A DNA stretch of 64,000 nt, from assembly GCA_934631025.1 (NCBI GenBank), contig CAKTXR010000009.1, positions 1 to 64,000 on the forward strand, given 5' to 3'. The number at the start of each line of letters is the position of its first letter. Position 1 is the first letter of the stretch. Positions 34,936-43,761 of the stretch are shown one piece after another. Made by a program: the position numbers and the translations under genes. Below the pieces are notes generated by a model. The model was not told where the DNA came from and ran no database searches. It saw only the letters and a program-made list of their open reading frames with translations. Source of the stretch: an uncultured Clostridia bacterium. GTDB lineage: Bacteria; Bacillota; Clostridia; Christensenellales; Aristaeellaceae.

Positions 34936-35442
34936 ATGTTCACAGACACAGACCGAGCCATGATGGCGCTGGCGCTCGAGGAAGCGCGCAAGGCGCTCGA
35001 GGAGGGCGAAATCCCCGTCGGCGCAGTGATTGCGCGCGGCGGCGCGGTGATCGCCCGCGCCCACAACACCCGCGAGCGCGCGCTCGACCCGACCGGCCAC
35101 GCCGAAATGAACGCGCTGCGGCTGGCGGCGCAGGAAATCGGCGGCTGGCGGCTGACCGGCTGCACGCTCTATGTCACGCTCGAACCGTGCTGCATGTGCG
35201 CGGGCGCGATCGGACAGGCGCGGCCGGACCGCGTGATCTTCGGCGCATACGACGCGCAGGCGGGCTGCTGCGGCAGCGTCTACCGGCTGACCGAAGAGCC
35301 GGCGTTTGCGTGGTACGTCCCCGCCGACGGCGGGCTGATGGCCGAGCCGTGCGCCGCGCTGATCCGCGATGCGCTGAAGCCGCGCCGCGCTCCTATTCTA
35401 CCAACAATGCCGGAAAAAAGCAATCCCGAGACGAAACTTTAA
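34936..35442 (+). CDS. tadA: tRNA-specific adenosine-34 deaminase
   Basis: Zinc enzyme that converts A34 to inosine in tRNA-Arg(ACG). 168 residues. The zinc and catalytic residues are visible in GHAEM (His55, Glu57) and EPCCMC (Cys85, Cys88). The N-terminal EIPVGAVI and the tRNA-pocket HNTRE segment match TadA. The start at 34936 follows GGGAGGA. The open frame reaches much further upstream, but without a ribosome binding site. Monocistronic. Confidence 0.93.
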   Translation: MFTDTDRAMMALALEEARKALEEGEIPVGAVIARGGAVIARAHNTRERALDPTGHAEMNALRLAAQEIGGWRLTGCTLYVTLEPCCMCAGAIGQARPDRVIFGAYDAQAGCCGSVYRLTEEPAFAWYVPADGGLMAEPCAALIRDALKPRRAPILPTMPEKSNPETKL

Positions 35443-35485
35443 GCCGATAAATTTATAGGATCGTTAAAAACGCACGCAGAGCCGC

Positions 35486-35515
35486 TTGGCAGGACGCGCC
35501 GCGTCATGCTATAAT
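35486..35515 (+). promoter_or_regulatory. Promoter of the second antitoxin-like RNA
   Basis: -35 TTGGCA (35486-35491), 18-bp spacer ending TGC, -10 TATAAT (35510-35515). Same layout as the promoter at 27814. Confidence 0.7.
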
Positions 35516-35518
35516 CGA

Positions 35519-35602
35519 AGCATGAAGAAGGGATGACGCTTCATAGGAGCAGGGTCGCCGCCGGTTTATGCCGGCAGGCGGCTTCGCTTTATTTTGGCAT
35601 TG
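35519..35602 (+). ncRNA. Second copy of the antitoxin-like small RNA, without a clear toxin gene
   Basis: Shares GCATGAAG-(AAG)-GGATGACGCTT and the promoter layout with the RNA at 27850. It ends in a GCCGCC-GGCGGC hairpin followed by TTCGCTTTATTTT. No hydrophobic convergent peptide is found on the minus strand. A 39-codon frame ending at 35602 on the minus strand lacks a ribosome binding site. Possibly an orphan antitoxin or a decayed locus. Confidence 0.5.
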
Positions 35603-35754
35603 GAAACTCAAAAGCAGGATGATCCTTCGCCTGTTCCGCGCACAAAAGCGACATGCGGACTGAGAGGGCTAAGCACGCCGCGCCGCAAGGACAGCGCAAT
35701 GTCGGCATGAAGGAACGAAGTGGGTAACGCGCTTCTTCTCCGCGAATTCGGAAA
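35603..35754. other. Non-coding stretch between the small RNA and the uvrA terminator
   Basis: I see no credible gene or structured element here apart from the weak 39-codon minus-strand frame noted with the RNA. Confidence 0.4.
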
Positions 35755-35804
35755 GCAAAAAGTTCAGCCGCCTGCCGATGTATGATCGGCGGGCGGCTGA
35801 ACTC
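35755..35804 (-). terminator. Rho-independent terminator of uvrBA
   Basis: AGTTCAGCCGCC pairs with GGCGGCTGAACT, with an inner GCCGAT-ATCGGC, followed on the minus strand by TTTTTG. It lies about 160 bp after the uvrA stop. Confidence 0.85.
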
Positions 35805-35966
35805 ATATCAAAATGTCGTTTTTCCCTATGCCGTCGGACGCGAAATCCCTTGCGGCCTTCGATTTCAATACGCCGTTTTGCGCATTCCGGCTTCAGGAGC
35901 GCTCTCAAATAGAGAGAAAACACATTCCGCGGCAAAACGGAAACGTGCGCCTGTGCGAAGCTGCGG

Positions 35967-38819
35967 TCATTCCACGCTTCCCTCCGCCGCGAACACCTTC
36001 TTCAGGAACTGGCCGGTGTAGCTCGTCTCGTCCTGCGCGATCTGCTCCGGCGTGCCCTCGGCGATCACCGTGCCGCCCGCGTCGCCGCCCTCAGGCCCCA
36101 TGTCGATGATCCAGTCGGCGATCTTGATCACGTCCAGATTGTGCTCGATCACCACCAGCGTGTTGCCCGCGTCGGCCAGCGATTGCAGGATCGAATTGAG
36201 CCGCGCCACATCCTCCATGTGAAGGCCGGTCGTCGGCTCGTCGAGCACATAGACCGTGCGGCCGGTCGCGCGGCGCGACAGCTCGGTGGCCAGCTTCACG
36301 CGCTGCGCTTCGCCGCCCGAGAGCTGCGTGGACGGCTGACCCAGCTTCACATAGCCCAGCCCTACGTCCACCAGCGTTTGCAGCTTGCTGGCGATGCGCG
36401 GCAGCGGCGCGAAGAACTCGAGCGCCTCCTCGCAGGTCATGTCCAGTACCTCGCTGATGTTCCTGCCCTTGTAGCGCACCTCGAGCGTCTCGCGGTTGTA
36501 GCGCCGTCCCTTGCACACGTCGCAGGGGACGTACACGTCGGGCAAAAAGTGCATCTCGATCTTGACGATGCCGTCGCCGCCGCAGGCCTCGCAGCGCCCG
36601 CCCTTGGTGTTGAAGCTGAAGCGGCCGCTCTTGTAGCCGTGCGCGCGTGCGTCGCTCGTGGCGGCGAACACCTCGCGGATGAGATCGAACACGCCGGTGT
36701 AGGTGGCGGGATTCGAGCGCGGCGTGCGGCCGATGGGGGTCTGATCGATGGCGATGATCTTGTCCAGCTGCTCCGTGCCGTCGATGCCGTCGATGCCGTC
36801 GTGCTCCAGCGCGCGCTCCTTCGAGCGGTTGAGCCGCTTCGACAGTTCGCGGTAGAGTATGCCGTTCACCAGCGAGCTTTTGCCCGAACCGGACACGCCG
36901 GTCACGCAGGTGATCACGCCCAGCGGGAAGCGCACGTCGACGTTCTTGAGGTTATGCGCCCGCGCGCCGCGCACGGTGATAAAGCCCGTGGGCGAGCGCC
37001 GCATCGCGGGCAGCGGCACGCGCCGTTTGCCCGAAAGATACTGACCGGTGAGCGAGGCGGGATTGGCCATGACCTCCTCGGGCGTGCCCGCGGCCACGAT
37101 TTCGCCGCCGTGACTGCCCGCGCCCGGCCCCACGTCCACCAGATAATCGGCATTCAGCATGGTCTCCGCGTCGTGCTCCACGACGATCAGCGTGTTGCCC
37201 AGATCGCGCAGCTTCTTGAGCGTGCCCAGGAGCTTTTCGTTGTCGCGCTGATGCAGGCCGATGCTCGGCTCGTCGAGTATGTAGAGCACGCCGGTCAGCG
37301 CCGAGCCGATCTGCGTCGCCAGCCGGATGCGCTGCGCTTCGCCGCCCGAAAGCGTCGCCGCCCCGCGCGAAAGCGTCAGATAGCCCAGCCCCACATCCTG
37401 CAAGAAGCCCAGCCGCGCATCGATCTCCCGCAGGATCTGCCGCGCGATGAAGGCCTGCTTTTCGTTCAGCTTCAGATCGGAGAAGAACGCGCGGCTCTTC
37501 ACCACCGGCATATCGCTCACCTCGGCGATGGACCTGCCGCCCACCGTCACGGCCAGCGCTTCTCGCTTGAGCCGCTTTCCGCCGCAGTCCGGACAGGGCG
37601 ATTCGCTCATGTACGCGCCCAGCTCGTCCTTCATCATCGAGGAATTCGTCTCGCGGAAGCGGCGCTCGAGATTCGGAATAATGCCCTCGAACGGCGATGT
37701 AAACGTGCCCTTGCGCCCGCTGTCGTTCTCATAGGCGATGGTCAGCTTTTTGCCCTTCGTGCCGTAGAGCACCGCGTCCAGCTGCTCCTTCGTGAGCTGC
37801 TCCACCGGCGTATCGAGCGAAAAGCCGTATTCCTGCGACAGGGCGGTCAGATATGCGCGCGCCATGCCGCTGCCGTTGTCGCCCGAGCGCCAGCCGCTCA
37901 CCGACAGCGCGCCGTCGCTGAAGGATTTCGTGCGGTCGGGAATCACCGTGTCGGGGTCCACGCCCACCACCATGCCGAGGCCCGTGCAGGTCGGGCACGC
38001 GCCGTAGGGATTGTTGAACGAGAACATTCGCGGCGACAGCTCCTCAAGGCTCACGCCGCAGTCCGGACAGGCGTAGTTCTGCGAAAAGAGCATATCCTCG
38101 CCATCCATGGGCGCGACGATCGCCAGCCCGCCGGCCAGCCGCAGCGCCGTCTCGAGCGAATCGGTCAAACGCTGCTGGATGTCGCCGCGCACGACCAGCC
38201 GGTCGACCACCACGTCGATTGTGTGCTTTTTGTTCTTGTCGAGCGCGATTTCCTCGCCGATTTCGTAGATGCTGCCGTCCACGCGCACGCGCACGAAGCC
38301 CTGCCGCCCCATGTCCTCGATCAATTTGACATACTCGCCCTTGCGGCCGCGCACCACCGGCGCCATGACCATGACGCGCGTGCGCTCGGGCAGCGTCAGC
38401 ACCTGATCGACGATCTGATCGACCGTCTGTCGGCTGATCTCACGCCCGCAGACGGGGCAGTGCGGCGTGCCCGCGCGCGCATAGAGCAGACGCAGGTAAT
38501 CGTGAATTTCGGTCACTGTGCCCACCGTCGAGCGCGGATTGCGGGAGGTCGTTTTCTGGTCGATCGAGATGGCGGGGCTGAGGCCCTCGATGGAGTCTAC
38601 ATCCGGCTTGTCCATCTGCCCCAGAAACTGCCGCGCGTACGACGAGAGCGACTCCACATAGCGCCGCTGTCCCTCGGCATAGAGCGTGTCGAACGCCAGC
38701 GAGCTTTTGCCCGAGCCGGACAGGCCGGTCACGACGGTCAGCTTGTCGCGCGGTATGACCAGATCGACATTTTTGAGATTATGGACGCGCGCGCCCCGAA
38801 TGATGATTTGACTGTTCAT
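35967..38819 (-). CDS. uvrA: UvrABC excinuclease subunit A
   Basis: Damage-scanning ATPase of nucleotide excision repair; 950 residues. Both ABC ATPase halves are intact: P-loops GLSGSGKSS at 32-40 and GVSGSGKSS near 643, with signature motifs LSGGEAQR in each half. Zinc-binding CxxC pairs are visible (CPDC/CPTC near 275 and CEAC/CDVC near 745). Ribosome binding site GGAG. It follows uvrB by 89 bp on the same strand, so the two form an operon. Confidence 0.98.
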   Translation of the reverse strand: MNSQIIIRGARVHNLKNVDLVIPRDKLTVVTGLSGSGKSSLAFDTLYAEGQRRYVESLSSYARQFLGQMDKPDVDSIEGLSPAISIDQKTTSRNPRSTVGTVTEIHDYLRLLYARAGTPHCPVCGREISRQTVDQIVDQVLTLPERTRVMVMAPVVRGRKGEYVKLIEDMGRQGFVRVRVDGSIYEIGEEIALDKNKKHTIDVVVDRLVVRGDIQQRLTDSLETALRLAGGLAIVAPMDGEDMLFSQNYACPDCGVSLEELSPRMFSFNNPYGACPTCTGLGMVVGVDPDTVIPDRTKSFSDGALSVSGWRSGDNGSGMARAYLTALSQEYGFSLDTPVEQLTKEQLDAVLYGTKGKKLTIAYENDSGRKGTFTSPFEGIIPNLERRFRETNSSMMKDELGAYMSESPCPDCGGKRLKREALAVTVGGRSIAEVSDMPVVKSRAFFSDLKLNEKQAFIARQILREIDARLGFLQDVGLGYLTLSRGAATLSGGEAQRIRLATQIGSALTGVLYILDEPSIGLHQRDNEKLLGTLKKLRDLGNTLIVVEHDAETMLNADYLVDVGPGAGSHGGEIVAAGTPEEVMANPASLTGQYLSGKRRVPLPAMRRSPTGFITVRGARAHNLKNVDVRFPLGVITCVTGVSGSGKSSLVNGILYRELSKRLNRSKERALEHDGIDGIDGTEQLDKIIAIDQTPIGRTPRSNPATYTGVFDLIREVFAATSDARAHGYKSGRFSFNTKGGRCEACGGDGIVKIEMHFLPDVYVPCDVCKGRRYNRETLEVRYKGRNISEVLDMTCEEALEFFAPLPRIASKLQTLVDVGLGYVKLGQPSTQLSGGEAQRVKLATELSRRATGRTVYVLDEPTTGLHMEDVARLNSILQSLADAGNTLVVIEHNLDVIKIADWIIDMGPEGGDAGGTVIAEGTPEQIAQDETSYTGQFLKKVFAAEGSVE

Positions 38820-38908
38820 GCTTTATCTCCGTCAGGCGGCTCTGCGCCGCGTGTTTTCCTTTTTTATACGCATGATTCTCTGCGCCGAAAACTGCCGTGC
38901 TCTGCCTG

Positions 38909-40924
38909 TCACCGCTTTCCCCGCTGCTTGCGGCGGCTGCGGCGCGATTTTTCGCCGTCGGCGCGCGGCGCTTCGCCCTTGAGCGCGAGCAGCTGATCAC
39001 GCAGCGCGGCGGCCTTCTCGAAATCGAGCCGTTCGGCGGCCTCGAGCATGCTCTCCTCGAGCCGTGCGATCGTGGCCTGCGTCTCCGCGTCGTCCAGTCC
39101 GGCGGCGGCCATCGCCGCGTCCTCGTCGGCGGGACGGCTGATCTCCATCAGCTTGTGCACAGCGGCGCTGACCGATTTGGGCACGACGCCGTGCTCCTCG
39201 TTATACGCCTGCTGTATGGCGCGGCGGCGGTTGGTCTCGCCGATGGCCTTCTCCATCGATTCGGTCATCGCGTCGGCATACATGATGACGCGGCCGTCCA
39301 CATTGCGCGCGGCGCGGCCGATCGTCTGGATCAGGCTGGTCTCGGAGCGCAGGAAGCCCTCTTTGTCCGCGTCGAGGATCGCCACAAGGCCGACCTCGGG
39401 CAGGTCGAGTCCCTCGCGCAGCAGGTTGATGCCCACCAGCACGTCGTATTCGCCCAGCCGCAGACTGCGCAGAAGCCGTATGCGCTCCAGCGTGTCCACG
39501 TCCGAATGCAGATATTCCACGCGTATCCCCATCTCGCGCAGATAGTCGGTCAGGCTCTCGGCCATGCGCTTTGTCAGCGTGGTCACCAGCGCGCGCTGGC
39601 CCTTCTTCGCGGTCTGGCGCAGTTCGCCCAGGAGGTCGTCCACCTGTCCGGTCGCCGGGCGCACGACGATCTCCGGATCGATCAGGCCGGTGGGGCGGAT
39701 GATCTGCTCCACCACCTGCTTTGCGCGCTGCATCTCATAGGGGCCGGGCGTGGCGGAGACGTAGATCACCTGCCTGACGCGCGCCTCGAACTCGTTGAAC
39801 TTGAGCGGCCTGTTGTCGAACGCCGAAGGCAGGCGGAAGCCGTAGTCCACCAGCGTGCGCTTGCGGGCGTAATCGCCGTTGAACATGGCGCGGATCTGCG
39901 GCACGGTGACGTGCGCCTCGTCGATGAACACAATGAAATCGTCCGGAAAGTAGTCCATCAGCGTGAATGGCGGCTCGCCCGGCTGACGGCCGTCGAAATA
40001 GCGCGAGTAGTTCTCGATGCCGGTGCAGTAGCCGATCTCGCGCAGCATTTCGATGTCGTAATGCGTGCGCTGCTCCAGCCGCTGGGCTTCGAGCAGACGG
40101 CCGCTCTCGCGGAAGAGCTCAAGCCGCTCCTCGAGATCATGTTCGATCATCTCTATGCTGTGCTCGAGCTTCTCGCGCGATGTCGCGTAGTGCGATGCGG
40201 GATAGATCATGGCGTGCTTTAAGTGGCGCAGAACGCGCCCGGTCACCGCGTCCACCTCGGATATGCGCTCGATTTCGTCGCCGAAGAACTCCACGCGCAC
40301 GGCGGTCTTTTCCGAGTTGGCCGGTATGATCTCCACAACGTCGCCGCGCACGCGGAACGTCGAGCGCTTAAACTCAAAGTCGTTGCGGTCGTACTGTATG
40401 TCGGCCAGCCGCGCGAGCAGCTCGTCGTGGTCGCATTCCTCGCCCTCGCGCAGCGATATGGACAGCCCCTCGTATTCGGCGGGGTCGCCCAGGCCGTATA
40501 TGCAGCTCACCGAGGCCACGATGATCACGTCGCGCCGCTCGCTCAGCCACGCCGTGGCGCTGTGGCGCATCCGGTCGATCTCGTCGTTGACCGCCGAGTC
40601 CTTCTCGATGAACGTATCGGTCGAGGGAATGTAGGCCTCGGGCTGATAATAGTCGTAATAGCTGACGAAATAGCCCACCGCGCTGTCCGGGAAGAACTCG
40701 CGGAACTCGCCGGCCAGCTGCGCCGCCAGCGTCTTGTTGTGCGCGATGATCAGTGCCGGCCGCTGCGCCGCGCGGATGATATTGGCCATGGTGAACGTCT
40801 TGCCCGAGCCGGTCACGCCCAGCAGTACCTGATCGCGCAGCCCGTCCTTGAGGCCCTGCGCCAGCTTCTCGATGGCCTGCGGCTGATCCCCCTGCGGCTC
40901 AAACCGGCTGTTCAATTCAAACAT
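38909..40924 (-). CDS. uvrB: UvrABC excinuclease subunit B
   Basis: Helicase-like subunit that verifies damage and recruits UvrC; 671 residues. The Walker A GVTGSGKT is at 36-43, the beta-hairpin region with YYDYYQPEAY follows, helicase motifs continue, and the C-terminal UVR motif that contacts UvrC (RLEESMLEAAERLDFEKAA) is present. The start at 40924 follows GAGGGGG. The frame is open for 138 codons further upstream, through element R4, but that part is not UvrB-like. No LexA box of the GAAC-N4-GTTC type was seen. Confidence 0.98.
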   Translation of the reverse strand: MFELNSRFEPQGDQPQAIEKLAQGLKDGLRDQVLLGVTGSGKTFTMANIIRAAQRPALIIAHNKTLAAQLAGEFREFFPDSAVGYFVSYYDYYQPEAYIPSTDTFIEKDSAVNDEIDRMRHSATAWLSERRDVIIVASVSCIYGLGDPAEYEGLSISLREGEECDHDELLARLADIQYDRNDFEFKRSTFRVRGDVVEIIPANSEKTAVRVEFFGDEIERISEVDAVTGRVLRHLKHAMIYPASHYATSREKLEHSIEMIEHDLEERLELFRESGRLLEAQRLEQRTHYDIEMLREIGYCTGIENYSRYFDGRQPGEPPFTLMDYFPDDFIVFIDEAHVTVPQIRAMFNGDYARKRTLVDYGFRLPSAFDNRPLKFNEFEARVRQVIYVSATPGPYEMQRAKQVVEQIIRPTGLIDPEIVVRPATGQVDDLLGELRQTAKKGQRALVTTLTKRMAESLTDYLREMGIRVEYLHSDVDTLERIRLLRSLRLGEYDVLVGINLLREGLDLPEVGLVAILDADKEGFLRSETSLIQTIGRAARNVDGRVIMYADAMTESMEKAIGETNRRRAIQQAYNEEHGVVPKSVSAAVHKLMEISRPADEDAAMAAAGLDDAETQATIARLEESMLEAAERLDFEKAAALRDQLLALKGEAPRADGEKSRRSRRKQRGKR

Positions 40925-40994
40925 CGACGAATCCCCCTCCTCCCGCGGCAGGCCGTCCCTGCCCGTGCGTGTCTTACATATAATCTGTGAACGG

Positions 40995-41325
40995 CTTTTT
41001 GTTCCCCCCCCGCGCACCCACGCCTGTGCCGGGGCTGTATCCGGCAGGCACAAACGCCGCGCCGGCGCGCAATTCACTGTCCCATAAAGCGGAACAGCGC
41101 CGCACTGTCGGAGACTTGCCAAACTCCAATTTATGGTTTGACAAGTCGTGTGGCGTCCGGCGGCAGCAAGTGGAAGCGGCTCAGCCGACCGTCTCTGCTC
41201 TATCGGAGACCTGCCTGACTCTGACCTATGGTCAGGCAGGTCGTGTACTGTTGCGCGGCAGCAAGTGGCTGTCGGCACAGCCGACCGGCAGCAAATGAAA
41301 GCAGGCTCAGCCTGTATTATACCAC
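40995..41325 (-). repeat. Dispersed structured element, copy R4 (two B modules plus start of M)
   Basis: Read on the minus strand: two B units with GGCTGAGCC-type small hairpins, CTTGCTGCCGC and 12-11-12 hairpins at 41208-41242 (stem GACCTGCCTGAC) and 41113-41147 (stem GACTTGTCAAAC with one U-G pair). The GTGAATTGCGCGCCGGCG junction and a GCCGG-CCGGC hairpin follow. This copy lies between two divergent genes, upstream of uvrB, not at a gene 3' end. Confidence 0.75.
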
Positions 41326-41430
41326 ATTTTCCGCGCATATCCAGTGCGAAGCGCGCCGTCGCAAGGATTTAAACTCGCGTTCGGTTTTGCGATGAGGGCG
41401 CGTTCTCCCGCAAGATTAACTCACCCACCC

Positions 41431-41459
41431 TTGCGATAGAGCAAAGCATGAGATATAAT
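41431..41459 (+). promoter_or_regulatory. Promoter of the DMT transporter gene
   Basis: -35 TTGCGA (41431-41436), 17-bp spacer, -10 TATAAT (41454-41459). Confidence 0.75.
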
Positions 41460-41496
41460 CATGCGTGCATACATTCATAAAGGAGAGATGTTTCCC

Positions 41497-42405
41497 ATGT
41501 GGTTCTGGCTTGCCCTGATTACGCTCCTGTGCTGGAGCGGAAGCGACCTGTTCAGCAAAATCGGCTGTCAGGGAGAGGACGATCACCTCGCGCACCTCAA
41601 GATGGTCATCGCCGTCGGCACGGTGATGGGCCTGCACGCCGCCTATGAAATCTTCGTCGGCGGCACGGAGATCAGCTTTTCGATCATACTCACCTACCTG
41701 CCCGTCTCGCTGCTCTATATCGGCTCGATGACGCTGGGCTATATCGGCCTGAGATACATCGAGCTGTCGGTGTCCTCGCCCATTTGCAATTCCTCCGGCG
41801 CGCTGGTGGCGCTGATGACGCTCATCTTCCTGGGCGGCGAGGACTATTCCCCGCTGGCCATCGGCGCGATACTGCTCGTGTGCGTCGGCGCGATCGGTCT
41901 GGGCGTTGTGGACGCGACCGAAGACCCCGCGCTGCGCGCCGCCCGTCAGGAGCAGGGCAACCGCAAATACGCCAAGAGCTTCCTCGCGCTGGCGCTGCCC
42001 GTGGCCTACTGCCTGCTCGACGCGGCCGGCACATTCGCCGACAACCGCGTGCTGGAGACGCTCAACGAGGGCAGCGCCAACTGCGCCTATGAGCTGACCT
42101 TCCTCGCCGCCGCGGTGCTTTCGTTCATCTATGTGGTCATCATCCGCAAGGATCGCCTGCTGCCCAAACGGGAAGCGCCGAAGTTCCTGGGCGCGATCTG
42201 CGAGACCGCCGGTCAGTTCGCCTATATCTACGCCATCGCCGACACCGAGCATCTGGCCATGTCCGCGCCGATCATCAGCGCCTACTGCGCCGCCAGCGTG
42301 CTCTGGAGCCGCCTGTTCCTGAAGGAGAAGCTCTCCTGGAAGCACTATCTCATGATCGCGCTGGTCGTTATCGGCATCGTCATCATGGGCGTGTTCGATC
42401 TGTAA
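41497..42405 (+). CDS. EamA/DMT-superfamily transporter
   Basis: 302-residue membrane protein with about ten hydrophobic segments arranged as two EamA-like halves (first half LITLLCWSGSDLFSKIG to LVCVGAIGLGVVD; second half from SFLALALPVAYCLLDAAG to the C-terminus). The second half holds the usual SAPIISAYCAASVLWSRLFLKEKL segment before the last helix. DMT members move metabolites or amino acids; the substrate is unknown. I prefer the ATG at 41497 (ten bases after AGGAG) over the ATG at 41488. Own promoter and terminator, so monocistronic. Confidence 0.85.
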   Translation: MWFWLALITLLCWSGSDLFSKIGCQGEDDHLAHLKMVIAVGTVMGLHAAYEIFVGGTEISFSIILTYLPVSLLYIGSMTLGYIGLRYIELSVSSPICNSSGALVALMTLIFLGGEDYSPLAIGAILLVCVGAIGLGVVDATEDPALRAARQEQGNRKYAKSFLALALPVAYCLLDAAGTFADNRVLETLNEGSANCAYELTFLAAAVLSFIYVVIIRKDRLLPKREAPKFLGAICETAGQFAYIYAIADTEHLAMSAPIISAYCAASVLWSRLFLKEKLSWKHYLMIALVVIGIVIMGVFDL

Positions 42406-42421
42406 TCCCCCGCACTTTGAG

Positions 42422-42451
42422 CGAGCGTCTGTCGTCAGGCGCTCGTTTTTT
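42422..42451 (+). terminator. Rho-independent terminator of the DMT gene
   Basis: CGAGCGTCTG pairs with CAGGCGCTCG around TCGT, followed by TTTTTT. Confidence 0.85.
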
Positions 42452-42930
42452 GTGCAGCGAGTGGGGCCGCAGTCGTTTCGATCCCTTGCGCCAAAAGTCA
42501 GAAGATAACCAGCAGATCAAGCTGCGCAAACGGAATGCCCTCCTGCGTGGCGGCGCCGGTACTCCCGCATACAGCGCATGGAGCGCCGCTCTTCGTCCCT
42601 CGCGGCGGAAGTCACAGATTTCCGTGTTCATATGCCAGCAGCTTGAGCCGCCCCACACACAGCGAACGACCCGCGCGACATATCGCCGTACGGGTCGTTC
42701 GCTTTATGAAAGGAGAAGAGCGGCTGCCCCTGACCCGCCCTCGCGGCGCGTCAGCATCCGGTGGTGACAGTGCTCGATGACAGTGCGCCTGTTACGGTGC
42801 TGAGGATGACAGTGACTGGAGGAATCGAACCCCCTCGGTATGCCTCGTCATACCCGCCAATCTGAGTGGCCGCCTTGCCCCGCGGCCGAAGGGTTGATGC
42901 TCGCCCGCGCCGCTACCGCCGCTCTCCCGC
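42452..42930. other. Non-coding stretch with a strong inverted repeat and a tRNA T-arm-like motif
   Basis: AGCGAACGACCCG (42661-42673) is perfectly complementary to CGGGTCGTTCGCT (42691-42703); neither strand has a good T-run after it. Near 42817-42838 the minus strand reads GGGGGTTCGATTCCTCC, like a tRNA T-arm, but no matching acceptor stem is found. Short direct repeats of GATGACAGTG lie near 42765-42810. No gene is recognised. Confidence 0.5.
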
Positions 42931-43389
42931 TCAGTTTTCGATCAGTTCGGTCGCCCAGTTGGCGGCCTGAATGCGGTTGTCCAAGAGCCGGAAATCGCGG
43001 CTCAGATCGTCGGCCTGCCTCTGCAGCGCGCGCACGTCCACGGCGGGCAGCTGGCGAATCTCGTCGCCGCGCGAACGCTGAGCCAGACAGCTGGCCTGAC
43101 TCACCGCGTCCCGCAGGATGCTGATGCGCATTTTCATCACATCGCGCCGCGCCAGCGCGTCGGACAGCGGCGCGTCGTCCACGATCGCCGCCATGTTCGT
43201 GCGGTTGATCGCGATGATCAGCGTCTCCAGCCGCTGCAATGCCGCGTCCAGCTCGGTCAGCAGCGTCTCGGGCGGCTCCACGGGCTTCACGCCCTCCTGC
43301 ATGACCACATTGTTGGACAAACGCGCGCGCAGCTGCTCGACGCGCCGGTTCAGATCCGCGCGCTCCTGAAGCGCTTCGGCCAGTTTCAT
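42931..43389 (-). CDS. DIP1984-family protein (function unknown)
   Basis: 152-residue, strongly helical and probably coiled-coil protein. The start MKLAEALQERADLNRRVEQL, the middle RLETLIIAINRTN and DALARRDVMKMRISILRDAV, and the end NRIQAANWATELIEN are the conserved blocks of the DIP1984 family, common in Bacillota and Actinomycetota. No enzymatic motif is visible and no function is established to my knowledge. The start at 43389 follows GAGGTGA; the open frame upstream is not family-like. Confidence 0.85.
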   Translation of the reverse strand: MKLAEALQERADLNRRVEQLRARLSNNVVMQEGVKPVEPPETLLTELDAALQRLETLIIAINRTNMAAIVDDAPLSDALARRDVMKMRISILRDAVSQASCLAQRSRGDEIRQLPAVDVRALQRQADDLSRDFRLLDNRIQAANWATELIEN

Positions 43390-43761
43390 ATCGCTCACCT
43401 CGTTTTTCGTGTCGTTCAGGCTTTTTCTTCCTGCCGTATATCTCTTAGTCGCAGTTGCCGCGCCGTTTGTTGCGTCATTATGCAAACAGGCCGGTCTTAT
43501 TCGACTTTGCGCCGCTCTCACATGGGAGAAGGTTCGGAACGCGTTTCCCGAAGCCACGGCAAAAGCGCCGGTCTTTTGAGAAAGCGCCAGCCGCGCACAG
43601 CGGACGCAATCTTCCCGCTCCAAGCTCATCAGATGAGGTCATTCCGCACAAACAGGGGATAACTCGCTTCCGCGTAAGCCTTAGTATGCGCGCCAACCAC
43701 AGCCTTTTGGAAAACCGCTGTCCACCGGCGACAGATGCGGCCGTTCCCTCGCCCTTCCTCG
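43390..43761. other. 372-bp stretch without recognisable genes
   Basis: Between the C39-type peptidase gene and the DIP1984 gene. I see no clear promoter, terminator or RNA element. Confidence 0.4.

Noticed and set aside
40925..41000. LexA (SOS) box before uvrB
   Set aside because: GAAC and GTTC occur near 40997 but eight bases apart, not the four needed.
40925..41338. 138-codon N-terminal extension of uvrB
   Set aside because: It is translation of element R4; a ribosome binding site supports the family start at 40924.
42817..42900. Possible tRNA on the minus strand
   Set aside because: Only a T-arm-like GGGGGTTCGATTCCTCC is present; no acceptor stem or anticodon arm could be paired with it.
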